Below are positions 17,196 to 26,103 of a DNA stretch of 47,033 nt, piece after piece (within the stretch, counting starts at the first letter, position 1; each line of letters begins with the position of its first letter). The notes under the pieces are model-generated. The model worked only from the letters and a program-made list of their open reading frames with translations, ran no database searches and had not been told where the DNA came from. Source of the stretch: Salegentibacter agarivorans (GTDB lineage Bacteria; Bacteroidota; Bacteroidia; Flavobacteriales; Flavobacteriaceae); NCBI RefSeq assembly GCF_900113135.1, contig NZ_FOOH01000032.1:1-47033 (forward strand), in the 5' to 3' direction. The position numbers were made by a program, and so were the translations under genes.

Positions 17196-18164
17196 AGTTT
17201 CTTCTAAAGTTTCAGCTTTTAAAACTCGCTTTCTATAGTTTTCAGCATAAAAAGCGATTAGTATTAATTGCAGAGAATGATAGATCATTATAGGTAGTAA
17301 TAATAGTCCGGTATTGGCTGAATTTCCAAAGATTACTTTTACCATTACAGAGCCGTGCACCAGGGATTTTTTAGTACCGCAAAATTGGGTGGTGATCCTG
17401 TCTTTTAAACTAAAACCTAAAATATTACAGATTAAACCAAGTCCAAAGTAAACTATAAAAAACAATAAAATAACTATCCCGGTAAGCTTAAGTAAATCAA
17501 TAGTTTCTACGCTGCTAAATATATTGGATGTGAACGAGTTACTAAAGCTTGAGTAAACAATTAGTATAATAGTAGTTTTATCTAGCAAGCCTAATTTTCT
17601 ACTGTGCTTTCTTGCAAAATTCCCAAGAAATTTTTGTAGAAATAATCCAAGAATTAGCGGTATAATAATCTGCCAGCATAATTTTATAAGTACATCCAGG
17701 AATTCAAAATCGGTACTTCCACTAAGAAAAAAACTTAGCCAAATGGGAGTTGCGAAGATGCCTATTAAACCCGAAAGGCTGGCGTTGAAAATGGCGGTAG
17801 GCAAATTTCCTTTAGCCAAAGAAACCATCACTATAGAAGAAGAGACTGTAGAAGGAAGTGTTCCCAGAAAAAATAAAGCAATCCAAAGATCTGAACCTGT
17901 TCCTGCTTCAAAAAGCGGTAAGCATAGCAGAGCTAAAAGTGGGAAGGCTACAAAGGTGGCTAACTGAATTGCGATGTGAACTTTATAATTCAGAAAACCC
18001 AATTTAAACTCTGCGGGAGATAATTTTAGTCCGTAGAAAAAGAAAATAAAACCTATCCCAATGTCGGTGATGGTTTTTAGCGGAAAAATCACAATTCCCT
18101 CAGGGAATAAATAGGCGATTATTATCGCCACAAAAATAGCTGCTATAAATCCATTAAATTTCAA
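17190..18164 (-). CDS. Bile acid:sodium symporter-like transporter (SBF-like, YfeH type)
   Basis: The 324-residue polytopic protein has about ten membrane segments. The characteristic stretch GIGFIFFFYGLKLSPAEFKLG lies near residue 35, FLGTLPSTVSSSIVMVSLAKGN near 105, and FCGTKKSLVHGSVM near 255. This matches the SBF-like (PF13593) branch related to E. coli YfeH rather than true bile acid carriers. The substrate is unknown. It is the last gene of a four-gene minus-strand operon with 3-5 base spacers. Confidence 0.88.
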   Translation of the reverse strand: MKFNGFIAAIFVAIIIAYLFPEGIVIFPLKTITDIGIGFIFFFYGLKLSPAEFKLGFLNYKVHIAIQLATFVAFPLLALLCLPLFEAGTGSDLWIALFFLGTLPSTVSSSIVMVSLAKGNLPTAIFNASLSGLIGIFATPIWLSFFLSGSTDFEFLDVLIKLCWQIIIPLILGLFLQKFLGNFARKHSRKLGLLDKTTIILIVYSSFSNSFTSNIFSSVETIDLLKLTGIVILLFFIVYFGLGLICNILGFSLKDRITTQFCGTKKSLVHGSVMVKVIFGNSANTGLLLLPIMIYHSLQLILIAFYAENYRKRVLKAETLEETL

Positions 18165-18169
18165 ATTTT

Positions 18170-18712
18170 TTACTGCTCTATTTTAACCTTATATTCATCC
18201 AGTAAGTGCACATATTCTTTTGAAGAAAAATCGGTCTCATGAAATTCCTGTTTACGATTCAGCTTCATTTTATTACGTTTTATGCTTTTTGCAAAACGAC
18301 GAATATCGTGCTCATTACTAAGGATTAAGCCGGGAACCTGTAGCGATTTTCCGTCTTCAGCCTTAGCCACCATCGTGAAATAGGAAGAATTACAATGTTT
18401 TATCTCGCCGGTTCTAATATTTTCGGCTTCAACGCGAATTCCAATTACCATAGAACTATTACCCACGTAATTTACCGAAGCCTTCATCGTTACTAATTCG
18501 CCAATTTCTATAGGTTTTAGGAAATCTACGGTATCAACACTAGCGGTTACACAATAGGCTCCAGAGTGTTTGGAGGCACAGGCAAAAGCGATGCGATCCA
18601 TAAGTGAAAGCACATAGCCTCCGTGAATTTTTCCGTTGAAATTTGAATGAGAAGGCAGCATTAATTCTGAAATATCTACCTGTGAGTCTTTTACGTGTTT
18701 AAATTGAGTCAT
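18170..18712 (-). CDS. Acyl-CoA thioesterase, hotdog fold
   Basis: The 180-residue protein shows the BACH/YciA-type hotdog pattern: an N-terminal NFNGKIHGGYVLSLMDRIAF, then GAYCVTASVDTVDFLKPIEIGE and a strand segment NYVGNSSMVIGIRVEAEN. In YciA and related enzymes the conserved Asp of the helix (LMD) and the Asn/Thr region are catalytic. It should hydrolyse acyl-CoA to free acid and CoA in the cytosol. Upstream and downstream genes are 3 and 5 bases away. Confidence 0.88.
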   Translation of the reverse strand: MTQFKHVKDSQVDISELMLPSHSNFNGKIHGGYVLSLMDRIAFACASKHSGAYCVTASVDTVDFLKPIEIGELVTMKASVNYVGNSSMVIGIRVEAENIRTGEIKHCNSSYFTMVAKAEDGKSLQVPGLILSNEHDIRRFAKSIKRNKMKLNRKQEFHETDFSSKEYVHLLDEYKVKIEQ

Positions 18713-18715
18713 AAA

Positions 18716-19084
18716 TTATCTATCTCTAAAATGAGGGGATTCGGCTTCTTCTACTTCGGTTATAAAATATTTGGTATCACCCCAAAAGAAAAAAGTGGCG
18801 TAACGCTCAACATATTTTAGTCTAACATAATTACCTTCGTTCTCCTGTAGCGCTTCTATAGCTTCCTGGTTATTGTCTAATACTGAAAATTGAAAGATTT
18901 GCGCACCACTAATTCCCTGGCTAATTTCACCTTCCCAGGTTTTAGAAATCACACCTTTTTTACTGAATTTTATAAGTTCGCCGCTCCTTGTGCCTTCGCT
19001 GTAAGGCACGAAGTAGATAAATGCAAACCAGGCGATGAAGAGTAGTAAAATAGCTCCTAAAATACCAAAAAGTGTTTTTTTCAT
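18716..19084 (-). CDS. Small membrane-anchored hypothetical protein
   Basis: The 122-residue protein has one N-terminal membrane helix (ILGAILLLFIAWFAFIYF) and an extracytoplasmic domain of about 95 residues starting YSEGTRSGELIKFSKKG. The GTRSGELIKFSKKG-KTWEGE pattern is common to a conserved family in Bacteroidota, sometimes misnamed 6-phosphogluconate dehydrogenase in databases. Nothing supports that enzyme activity. It lies in an operon between a serine hydrolase and a thioesterase. Confidence 0.75.
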   Translation of the reverse strand: MKKTLFGILGAILLLFIAWFAFIYFVPYSEGTRSGELIKFSKKGVISKTWEGEISQGISGAQIFQFSVLDNNQEAIEALQENEGNYVRLKYVERYATFFFWGDTKYFITEVEEAESPHFRDR

Positions 19085-19088
19085 AATT

Positions 19089-20231
19089 CTAGTTATAGAT
19101 TTTCTGCACGAATTCTTCTATTTTAGAAGGTTCCAGCCAGCGGGTAACAATTACCAGGTTTTCTTTACGATCTACAATAATAAAATTTCCGCCGAAACCA
19201 GCCGCATAAAAAATGTTTTTATCTATATTTTTCCATTGTCTCGGGCCATCGGCATTTAACCACCACATATATCCGTAGTTTGGGTTTGTAGCTGAAGGCT
19301 GAATAGCTTCTTGAATAAGTGCTTCTGAAATTAATTGTTCGCCATTCCAATTGCCATTATTCATAAATAGTAAACCAAAACGCGCCATATCTTCGGTATT
19401 GATAAACATTCCGCCGCCGGAATGCCCGCCACCACTAACCGATTGCATTTTGTAGCCATCTATGGTAGTCCAGGAATTCTCGTACCCAAACCAGCGCCAG
19501 CTCGAAGAAGCGTTTATAGGATCCATAATTTTTTCTTTTAAAACCTTGGGAAGTGGTTTTCTAAAAACATTGAGTAAAGAATAGGCGAGTACATTAACCC
19601 GAACATCGTTGTACTTAAAATGCGTTCCAGGTTCGTTGAGTTTCCGGTTTCGCCAATCGTCTATTCCTGTATCCTGAGAAGGCCTGTCGGCCCAATCATA
19701 AGAACCCCAAAGTTCCCCGCTCCAATCTGAATTCTGCTCAAGCAAATGTTTCCAGGTGATTTTTGAGTTATGTTCGCCTTCAAAAGTATTGTCCCAAACG
19801 TAATTGATTACCGGGTCCTTAACATTAGTGATCAGGTTTTGATCTAAGGCGAGTAGGGCGGTGGTAGAGAGAAAACTTTTGGTAACGCTAAAAGTCATAT
19901 CCACACGCTTTGTATCTCCCCATTTTGCCACTAAGTAGCCATTTTTTAAAATTATTCCCGCCGGGCCACCGCGTCTTTTGGTAGGTCCTAAGATTTCGTG
20001 ATAAGGTTCGTGTTGGAAGCCCTTTAATATTGCCTGGCGTAAATCTTTGGATTCGGAATATTCGTTTGCTTCAGCAAGCTGAATAGCTTCGGAGAAATCT
20101 AAATTGAAAGATTTTGGATCTTTTTCTTCCCAGGTTCCGGCTTCAGGAAAATAAATATGCTGTGCTGAAATATTCAGCATAAAAAGGTTTATCAATAAAA
20201 AACTGAAAACTGATTTGTTATAGGTTTTCAT
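19089..20231 (-). CDS. Serine hydrolase, class C beta-lactamase-like
   Basis: The 380-residue exported protein has a signal peptide (SVFSFLLINLFMLNISA). The serine motif SVTKSFLS (SxxK) is near residue 110. The second motif region reads FKYNDVRVN, and HSGGGMFINTEDMARFG is the third-motif region, typical of the PBP4*/AmpC-like clan. A C-terminal YMWWLNADG and YAAGFGGNFIIVD follow. Members are esterases, DD-peptidases or beta-lactamases, so the activity is not assignable. It is the first gene of a four-gene operon (spacers 4, 3 and 5 bases). Confidence 0.88.
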   Translation of the reverse strand: MKTYNKSVFSFLLINLFMLNISAQHIYFPEAGTWEEKDPKSFNLDFSEAIQLAEANEYSESKDLRQAILKGFQHEPYHEILGPTKRRGGPAGIILKNGYLVAKWGDTKRVDMTFSVTKSFLSTTALLALDQNLITNVKDPVINYVWDNTFEGEHNSKITWKHLLEQNSDWSGELWGSYDWADRPSQDTGIDDWRNRKLNEPGTHFKYNDVRVNVLAYSLLNVFRKPLPKVLKEKIMDPINASSSWRWFGYENSWTTIDGYKMQSVSGGGHSGGGMFINTEDMARFGLLFMNNGNWNGEQLISEALIQEAIQPSATNPNYGYMWWLNADGPRQWKNIDKNIFYAAGFGGNFIIVDRKENLVIVTRWLEPSKIEEFVQKIYN

Positions 20232-20275
20232 ATTAATTTTTGGTTTTATTTTCTTGAATGCATAATAATTACAAA

Positions 20276-20302
20276 CCTACAAGGTTTTCAAAACCTTGCA
20301 GG
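20276..20302. terminator. Palindrome CCTACAAGGTTTT-C-AAAACCTTGCAGG after rmuC
   Basis: A 13-bp stem with a single mismatch lies immediately 3' of the minus-strand rmuC gene. It is a close relative of the palindrome at 16727 and is probably a terminator on a repeated element. Confidence 0.7.
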
Positions 20303-20309
20303 AGAGTGG

Positions 20310-21713
20310 TTAATTTTCATGATTTTCTTCAATTTCTTCCTCATCTATAGCTGATAGCATTTTAGGATCTATTTGTTTATTGGCTTTAGCACCCAGTTTT
20401 TTAAGTTTTTCTACCCGTCTAAGTAGATTTCCTTTTCCGGTAAGCTTTTTCATCGCGCCTTCATAGGAATTTTGAACCGTTCCCAATTGCCTGCCAATTT
20501 TTGTAAGCTCTTCGGTTAGAGCAGTGAAAGAATCGTATAAAGCCCCGGCCTGGGTTGCGATGGCAATGGCGTTTTGCTTTTGTTTTTCGTTTTGCCACAT
20601 ACTGTCTATGGTCTTGAGTACAGCGAGTAGAGTGGTGGGTGTAACGATAATTATATTCTTATCAAAAGCTTCAGAATACAGTCCTGGATATTCGTTGGAA
20701 GCGACAGCAAACGCAGCTTCAATGGGAATGAAAAGTAAAACGAAGTCGGGACTTTCCATCTCGTATAATTGGTGGTAATTTTTATTACCCAATTCACTTA
20801 CCCGGTTTCGAATAGCGGTAAGGTGATTTTTCAGATGTTGTTTTCTATCCTGCTCATCTGTTTCATTGCTGTAGCGTTCGTAGGCGTTTAGGGAGACTTT
20901 AGAATCTACGATCATTTTTTTATCGCCAGGAAGATTAATTACCACATCGGGCAAAACCCGTTTCCCGTCGGCATTGGTAAAACTTTGTTGTACACTGTAT
21001 TCGCTGCCTTTTTGGAGTCCGCTGCGTTCCAGAACCCGCTCCAGGATCATTTCGCCCCAGTTTCCCTGTGTTTTAGTGTCGCCTTTAAGCGCTTTAGTGA
21101 GATTGGTGGCTTCCTTGCTCATTTGCTCGTTAAGCTCTTTTAACCCAATAATTTGTTGTCGCAGCATAGCATGGCGATCTATACTTTCTTTATTTCCTTC
21201 TTCGATTCGTTTTTCAAAATGAAGGATTTTTTCCTGCAAAGGGTTTAGAATATTCTGAATATTTTCTTTATTCTGAAGGGTAAATTTCTCAGATTTTTGC
21301 TCTAAAATTTTATTGGCGAGGTTTTCAAATTCTTTCTCGAATTTCTCCTGAAGTTGTTCAACTTCGGCTTTTTGTTCTTTATTTCTTTGCTCTAAATTTT
21401 CAAATTCGGCATTACGGCGGGTGAGTTCTGTATTTAAAAAATCTTTCTCTCTTCGAATTTCTTCGCGTTCTTTTTCGAGTTTTTCAGTTTGTACCCGGAA
21501 TGTATTTTTATAATCTAATAATTCAGTTTTATAATTCTCTAAATTGCTATTCATATGATTTTTAAACTCATCAACCTGAAGTGATAATTGATTATTCTTT
21601 TCTTCAAGAATAGCTTCTTTATTTTTACTTTTTAATCCTGAAATTAATTTTCCGAAGTAAAGTCCGATTAAGAGTGTGACAAAAATTAAGGCGAAAAGTA
21701 AATAATCGTTCAT
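20310..21713 (-). CDS. rmuC: DNA recombination protein RmuC
   Basis: The 467-residue protein has one N-terminal membrane helix (LLFALIFVTLLIGLYFG). A long coiled coil follows (about residues 30-195), then the RmuC nuclease-like domain (about 200-420): KGDTKTQGNWGEMILERVLE, DGKRVLPDVVINLPGDKKMIVDSKVSL and FVLLFIPIEAAFAVA. RmuC limits inversions and rearrangements at repeats; the fold is restriction-endonuclease-like. A TATCTTTG box at 21740-21733 lies 20 bases upstream of the ATG. Confidence 0.93.
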   Translation of the reverse strand: MNDYLLFALIFVTLLIGLYFGKLISGLKSKNKEAILEEKNNQLSLQVDEFKNHMNSNLENYKTELLDYKNTFRVQTEKLEKEREEIRREKDFLNTELTRRNAEFENLEQRNKEQKAEVEQLQEKFEKEFENLANKILEQKSEKFTLQNKENIQNILNPLQEKILHFEKRIEEGNKESIDRHAMLRQQIIGLKELNEQMSKEATNLTKALKGDTKTQGNWGEMILERVLERSGLQKGSEYSVQQSFTNADGKRVLPDVVINLPGDKKMIVDSKVSLNAYERYSNETDEQDRKQHLKNHLTAIRNRVSELGNKNYHQLYEMESPDFVLLFIPIEAAFAVASNEYPGLYSEAFDKNIIIVTPTTLLAVLKTIDSMWQNEKQKQNAIAIATQAGALYDSFTALTEELTKIGRQLGTVQNSYEGAMKKLTGKGNLLRRVEKLKKLGAKANKQIDPKMLSAIDEEEIEENHEN

Positions 21714-21732
21714 TGAGAAAATGGAGTTTTCC

Positions 21733-21740
21733 CAAAGATA
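21733..21740 (-). promoter_or_regulatory. -7 box TATCTTTG for rmuC
   Basis: The minus-strand reading is TATCTTTG, 19 bases before the rmuC ATG. No clear -33 TTTG is seen. Confidence 0.45.
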
Positions 21741-21795
21741 CTTATTTGCCCGAATTGATTAAGAATTTAGGACCTGGATTATGCAGAGATATTAA

Positions 21796-22788
21796 TTATT
21801 CCCGGTCCTCAAAATATTGGTAACCGTCTATAATATCCAGGTAAACCCCGTCAAAACCTGCAGCGATAATTTTAGAGAGATAAGCGTTTTCGCTGCCGTA
21901 GATTAAATCTTTCCAGTCCTCGTTCCAGTACTCTACTTTAAAATTCCCTTCCCATTCCGGGTTTTCTTCAAGGAGCCAGGTTGGGGATTTGGAACTCCAA
22001 TTTTCTTCCCAGTAAAAACGATAATCTTCGGCTTCGCCAATAGACATATAAGATATAACTAAACGCTCAGCACCATTTTTTTTCTTCTTTAATTTTTGAA
22101 TGTCTTCGGCAGTAAAAGCTTCGTTATGAAAGAAAAGATCCATAATAATAAGATCGTAATTAGTAAAAGCAAGTTCGGTGATAAGATCGTATTTCGAAGA
22201 ATATTCAGCGTAATTTAAAAGATACAGGAAGTTTTTAGCTTCAGAAAGATGGCTTATATTTTTATTATTTTCATTAAAAACAGGATAAGCTGGAATTCTA
22301 TCAAGTTCCCGCCGTGGCGCCGCGAAAGAAGTATAATTGTTTTCCTCATTAAGCCTGTAGGAATTTTTCATAAGCTTAAAACCCGAACAATAATCAGTTA
22401 CCAATACTTGCTTGCCCTCGTCTTTTGCCAAATCAAGGTACTTTCTTAAATATAAATTATCGGCTTTTGGGGTGATTTTGTTTAACTTTGGATAACCATA
22501 AAAAAGATCTTCCTGGGCTACCGCATCTATAGCATTTAAATAATCTAAAGCAGGAGTTTTCTTTAATTTAGCTTCTTTGGAAACCAACTGAACTCCATTC
22601 TGTGGGACAACTATAAAATTAGGATTTTCTTCTTTTGCGATTTCACTTATTTCAATAACAAACTCCCGCATTTCCTGGCGGTAGTCAATATTATTATTAT
22701 TATTATTATTCGATTCCTGAGCCACGTGTTCACCGCAGGAAAGGAATAAGTAGCAAAGCATATAAATGCTTATTCTAAAGAAGTTCAT
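21796..22788 (-). CDS. GH114/TM1410-family lipoprotein, putative glycoside hydrolase
   Basis: The 330-residue lipoprotein has lipobox LFLSC and an Asn7 linker. The (beta/alpha)-barrel core shows features of the MJ1477/TM1410 branch related to GH114 endo-alpha-1,4-polygalactosaminidases: YDLIIMDLFFHNEAFTAEDI, RLVISYMSIGEAEDYRFYW, and AAGFDGVYLDIIDGYQYF with the acidic residues expected in the active site. The substrate is likely an amino-sugar glucan. It is divergent from the Pel-like operon, sharing the 175-base gap 22789-22963 with it. It may trim or degrade that polymer, which is inference. It begins 21 bases before a TATCTTTG box (22816-22809, minus strand). Confidence 0.8.
   Translation of the reverse strand: MNFFRISIYMLCYLFLSCGEHVAQESNNNNNNNIDYRQEMREFVIEISEIAKEENPNFIVVPQNGVQLVSKEAKLKKTPALDYLNAIDAVAQEDLFYGYPKLNKITPKADNLYLRKYLDLAKDEGKQVLVTDYCSGFKLMKNSYRLNEENNYTSFAAPRRELDRIPAYPVFNENNKNISHLSEAKNFLYLLNYAEYSSKYDLITELAFTNYDLIIMDLFFHNEAFTAEDIQKLKKKKNGAERLVISYMSIGEAEDYRFYWEENWSSKSPTWLLEENPEWEGNFKVEYWNEDWKDLIYGSENAYLSKIIAAGFDGVYLDIIDGYQYFEDRE
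22689..22710. repeat. ATT trinucleotide tract encoding poly-Asn
   Basis: Seven consecutive TTA/ATT units on the plus strand give seven Asn codons just after the lipoprotein anchor of the GH114-like protein. Length changes would keep the frame. Confidence 0.85.
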
Positions 22789-22808
22789 AGATATGGAGCA
22801 ATTTTAAA

Positions 22809-22816
22809 CAAAGATA
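22809..22816 (-). promoter_or_regulatory. -7 box TATCTTTG of the GH114 lipoprotein gene
   Basis: Minus-strand TATCTTTG lies 21 bases upstream of the ATG. A T-rich -33 region (TTT at about 22837-22835) lies at the right distance but without the G. Confidence 0.45.
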
Positions 22817-22916
22817 AGTTAAATTACCATCCCTAAATTACGCTTTATAGTAGGATTGTTATTCTATTTAAACAAATTATAATTTAGGGTTTTCTTGTAA
22901 AATTTATATCGCCGGG

Positions 22917-22947
22917 TTTTTAAGTAACTGATTTTTAATATATTTTT
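22917..22947 (+). promoter_or_regulatory. Promoter of the Pel-like operon
   Basis: TATTTTTG (22940-22947) fits TAnnTTTG, and a TTTT (22917-22920) precedes it by exactly 19 bases. The first ATG follows 17 bases after the box. The divergent GH114 lipoprotein promoter lies about 100 bases away, so both directions may share regulators. Confidence 0.6.
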
Positions 22948-22963
22948 GGCGCAAAACTTTTAA

Positions 22964-24487
22964 ATGGCAAAACCATCTGTATTGCTTATAATGGAAGGCA
23001 CTTATCCTTTTAATGGTGGCGGTGTTTCTACCTGGGCGCATATTTTATGTAACAGGGTTAGCAATGTAGATTTTAAACTGTATTCTATAAATGCTTCTTT
23101 TGAGACAGAGTATAAGTATAAACTTAGCGATAATATAAACGAAGTAATACAGGTGCCTCTTTGGACACCAGATGAACCTTACGATTATATAAGTTACGGT
23201 GAGGAATATTATAAAACGGTAGCTAAAAAAGAGTGGACTAATGATGAAGTAGTTGCTCAAAAGTTTATTCCTATTTTTAAAAGCTTACTGGAGTTTATTT
23301 ATAGCGACGACCGTGATATAGAAGACCTGGATATAATTTTTCATCAGTTGTGGTTTTATTTTGAAGATTATGATTATAAAGAAACCATTAGAAATGAGCA
23401 GGTTTGGCTAACTTATAGAGATACTCTCGCTAAATTTATTATTGGTGAGCGTAACCCCGATGCATCTTTAATAGATATTACCATAGGCTTGCGCTGGATT
23501 TACAGGTTTTTAATACCACTTGCCATAGTGAACATTCCAAAAGTAGATGTTTCTCATTTAACGCTAAGTGGCTTCCCGGTAATTCCGGCACTTATTGCCA
23601 ATTACAAATACGGGACCCCAATAATCCTCACAGAACACGGAGTTTTTATTAGAGAAAGGTTATTGGCTATAAACAATTCAGAATATCCATATTTTTTAAA
23701 GAGTTTACTTATAAGGTTTTCAGAAGCTATTACCCGTTTGGTTTATCATAAGGCCGAAGTAATTATTTCTGTAAATAAATTCAATCAAAAATGGGAAAAA
23801 TGGTACGGGGCAGATCCGTCTAAATTCAGAATAATATACAATGGTATTGATCCCGAAGTTTTTAAACCCGGCCCTAAACCTCCACATTTAAAAGACATTC
23901 CTACCGTAGTTGCTTTGGCGAGAATTTTTGAATTAAAGGATATTCTTACCATGATTAGATCTTGTGCGGTAGTTAAAAGAAGTATTCCCGAGGTACAATA
24001 CCTGGTTTATGGAGATAATGATGCCGTACCTGATTATACCAAAGAATGCCTTGAACTTATAGCCGAATTAGGATTGCAAAACAATTTTAAATTAATGGGC
24101 CCAAGGAACAACCCACAGGAAGTTTTTTTAGAGGGAGATATTTCTATCCTGACGTCTATTTCTGAAGGATTTCCATATACCGTAATTGAATCTATGGGTT
24201 GTGGTATTCCCGTGGTTTCTACTGATGTGGGCGGAGTTAAAGAAGCACTTGATAATAGCTGTGGTTTTACCTGTAAACCAAAAGATGCCGAAGAAATTGG
24301 TGACAATGTTTTAAAATTGCTGTTAGATGATGATTTGCGAAAGAGTATGGGAAGAAATGCCAGGGAAAAAGTTTTGAATAATTTCACCTTATCCAAGTTT
24401 ATTGGCGAATATGAAGCTATTTATGATGATATTGTGAAAATACCCAGGGCCAAAAAAAAACTTACCAAGATTGAAGATTTTTCCTGA
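22964..24487 (+). CDS. PelF-like glycosyltransferase (GT4, DUF3492 N-terminus)
   Basis: The 507-residue cytosolic glycosyltransferase has the same length as P. aeruginosa PelF. The N-terminus MEGTYPFNGGGVSTW (residues 10-24) is the PelF/DUF3492 signature, and TEHGVFIRER (about 223) is the family's conserved THG segment. The C-terminal GT4 Rossmann domain has NGIDPEVF, an E-x7-E motif in EGFPYTVIE (Glu401 and Glu409) and STDVGGV. In Pel systems PelF polymerises the galactosamine-rich polymer from a UDP-sugar. The next gene (PelG-like) starts 2 bases after its stop. Assignment to PelF is strong; the sugar is inferred. Confidence 0.88.
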   Translation: MAKPSVLLIMEGTYPFNGGGVSTWAHILCNRVSNVDFKLYSINASFETEYKYKLSDNINEVIQVPLWTPDEPYDYISYGEEYYKTVAKKEWTNDEVVAQKFIPIFKSLLEFIYSDDRDIEDLDIIFHQLWFYFEDYDYKETIRNEQVWLTYRDTLAKFIIGERNPDASLIDITIGLRWIYRFLIPLAIVNIPKVDVSHLTLSGFPVIPALIANYKYGTPIILTEHGVFIRERLLAINNSEYPYFLKSLLIRFSEAITRLVYHKAEVIISVNKFNQKWEKWYGADPSKFRIIYNGIDPEVFKPGPKPPHLKDIPTVVALARIFELKDILTMIRSCAVVKRSIPEVQYLVYGDNDAVPDYTKECLELIAELGLQNNFKLMGPRNNPQEVFLEGDISILTSISEGFPYTVIESMGCGIPVVSTDVGGVKEALDNSCGFTCKPKDAEEIGDNVLKLLLDDDLRKSMGRNAREKVLNNFTLSKFIGEYEAIYDDIVKIPRAKKKLTKIEDFS

Positions 24488-24489
24488 AA

Positions 24490-26103
24490 ATGACTAAAGA
24501 TCAAATTAAAGCTATTGCAAAACTTGTTGTTGCGGTTAAAGAACGTAATGGTAAACCCGTGAATGTTTATGTGGTAGCCGCCACAATAGAATCTTTTGGA
24601 ATTAGGGAAGTAGATGCGAAAGAAGATTATGGCTTTGAAAGTATAATGCATCTTTCAAATTATATTTATAAAGCTTATGATGCCATTACCCTGGCAAACC
24701 TTAAAAATAATAATCAGCGTGTTGCTGAAGCCAAAACTTATAAAAGACTCGCTCTAACCGAGTATATTACGACAAAAAATACCAAGCGCTTTCTTGTAGA
24801 TTATACTTCAGGACTTTTACATTTATTTCCGGTTTTCTTGCAGGTGGTTGCCATAATTTTATTCGGATTTTCCCTTTGGACTTACTCTCATTTTAATAAC
24901 CTACAATCTACCGCAGTGGTACTGGGGGTAATTATTGGTTTTATTAGCAGTGCGGGTTTTGTGCAGGTTTTGGGAAAACAGGTTTCCTATTACTGGTATA
25001 ATAAAGATTACCATATGGCGAAACATTCTACCGTCCAAATTATAAAAAACGGGACTATTGCTATATTAGGCTTTTTTATATTCTCTTTACTTATCAATTT
25101 AGTAATCCCACTTTATAGTCTTCTTTTTGTAGTTATAACCTTTATTTACGCCTTGTTTATAGGTTTTCTTCTTTTGGTTTTAGCGCCTTTATATGCGTTA
25201 AAACAACGATGGATGCTTTCTTTTAGCGTCTTTGCAGGTACGGTGTTAGCGCTTTTACTTCATTTTTATACTGATATGCACCCTTATTATATTCATTGGA
25301 CAGGGATTCTGGTTGCTTCTTTAATTTCGGTTGGTTATATCTATTCCTTCTTTCATTTTAAGCTGAAAAATGAAACCGCGGTAAAAAAGAAGCCAAAGGT
25401 AATGCTCTCGTTATATCGTAATTTCAACTACTTTTTATACGGTACTTTTATTTTTCTTTTTGTTTTCCTGGACAGGATAGTGGCCTGGTCTTCTACCTTA
25501 AACAGGGATATTCCCTATATAATTTATTATGAAAAAGATTATGAGATTGGAATGGATCTCGCTATTCTCATTTTCTTCCTTCTTGGCGGAGTAATGGAAT
25601 ACGCTATTCACTCTTATATTAGGCATATGGATTTTCATCAACTTCAAACAAAATATTCAGATTTTCAGCGTTTTAACGATAAAATGAAAAAGATGTATTA
25701 TAAACATTTACGTTTATTTGCTATTAGTGCCGCGGGTATTGCCGTATTATTATATTTAATTGTTACGCAACCCTGGGGCTACTCCAGAGGTTTTGATGAA
25801 ATTCTGAGTCCGTTGAGTATAAAAGTTTGTATTCTTGGAAGTATAGGTTACTTATTTCTTAGCCTGGGAATGTTAAATGTACTCTATCTATATACGCTGG
25901 GAAGACATAGGAAACCACTGGTGGCCATTATAAGTGCTTTTCTGGTTAATTTTATAATTGGAGTCTTTTTAAGCAGATGGGTTTCTTACGAATATAGTGT
26001 TATGGGAATGTTAGTGGGGTCTCTGTTATTTGCAATACTTACAACACGGGAAACATATAGTTTCTTTAAAAATCTGGACTATTATTACTATGCATCTTAT
26101 TAA
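24490..26103 (+). CDS. PelG-like polysaccharide transporter with extra N-terminal domain
   Basis: The 537-residue polytopic protein has about twelve membrane helices from residue 105 on. FLFVFLDRIVAWSS, YYEKDYEIGMDLAIL and the late LGMLNVLYLYTLGRHRKPL match the PelG pattern (conserved DRI/VAWS and YExGxDLA). PelG is a Wzx-like inner membrane component that associates with PelF. Compared with PelG (about 456 residues) it carries a soluble, mostly helical N-terminal extension of about 75-100 residues (TKDQIKAIAKLVVAVKERNG...). Position directly after the PelF-like gene, as in pelFG, strongly supports the call. Confidence 0.82.
   Translation: MTKDQIKAIAKLVVAVKERNGKPVNVYVVAATIESFGIREVDAKEDYGFESIMHLSNYIYKAYDAITLANLKNNNQRVAEAKTYKRLALTEYITTKNTKRFLVDYTSGLLHLFPVFLQVVAIILFGFSLWTYSHFNNLQSTAVVLGVIIGFISSAGFVQVLGKQVSYYWYNKDYHMAKHSTVQIIKNGTIAILGFFIFSLLINLVIPLYSLLFVVITFIYALFIGFLLLVLAPLYALKQRWMLSFSVFAGTVLALLLHFYTDMHPYYIHWTGILVASLISVGYIYSFFHFKLKNETAVKKKPKVMLSLYRNFNYFLYGTFIFLFVFLDRIVAWSSTLNRDIPYIIYYEKDYEIGMDLAILIFFLLGGVMEYAIHSYIRHMDFHQLQTKYSDFQRFNDKMKKMYYKHLRLFAISAAGIAVLLYLIVTQPWGYSRGFDEILSPLSIKVCILGSIGYLFLSLGMLNVLYLYTLGRHRKPLVAIISAFLVNFIIGVFLSRWVSYEYSVMGMLVGSLLFAILTTRETYSFFKNLDYYYYASY

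Noticed and set aside
26030-26089. Upstream ATG for the GH114 protein
   Set aside because: It would add 20 residues before a clear signal peptide and extend the overlap with the PelG-like gene to 74 bases; the ATG at 26090 is a better start.
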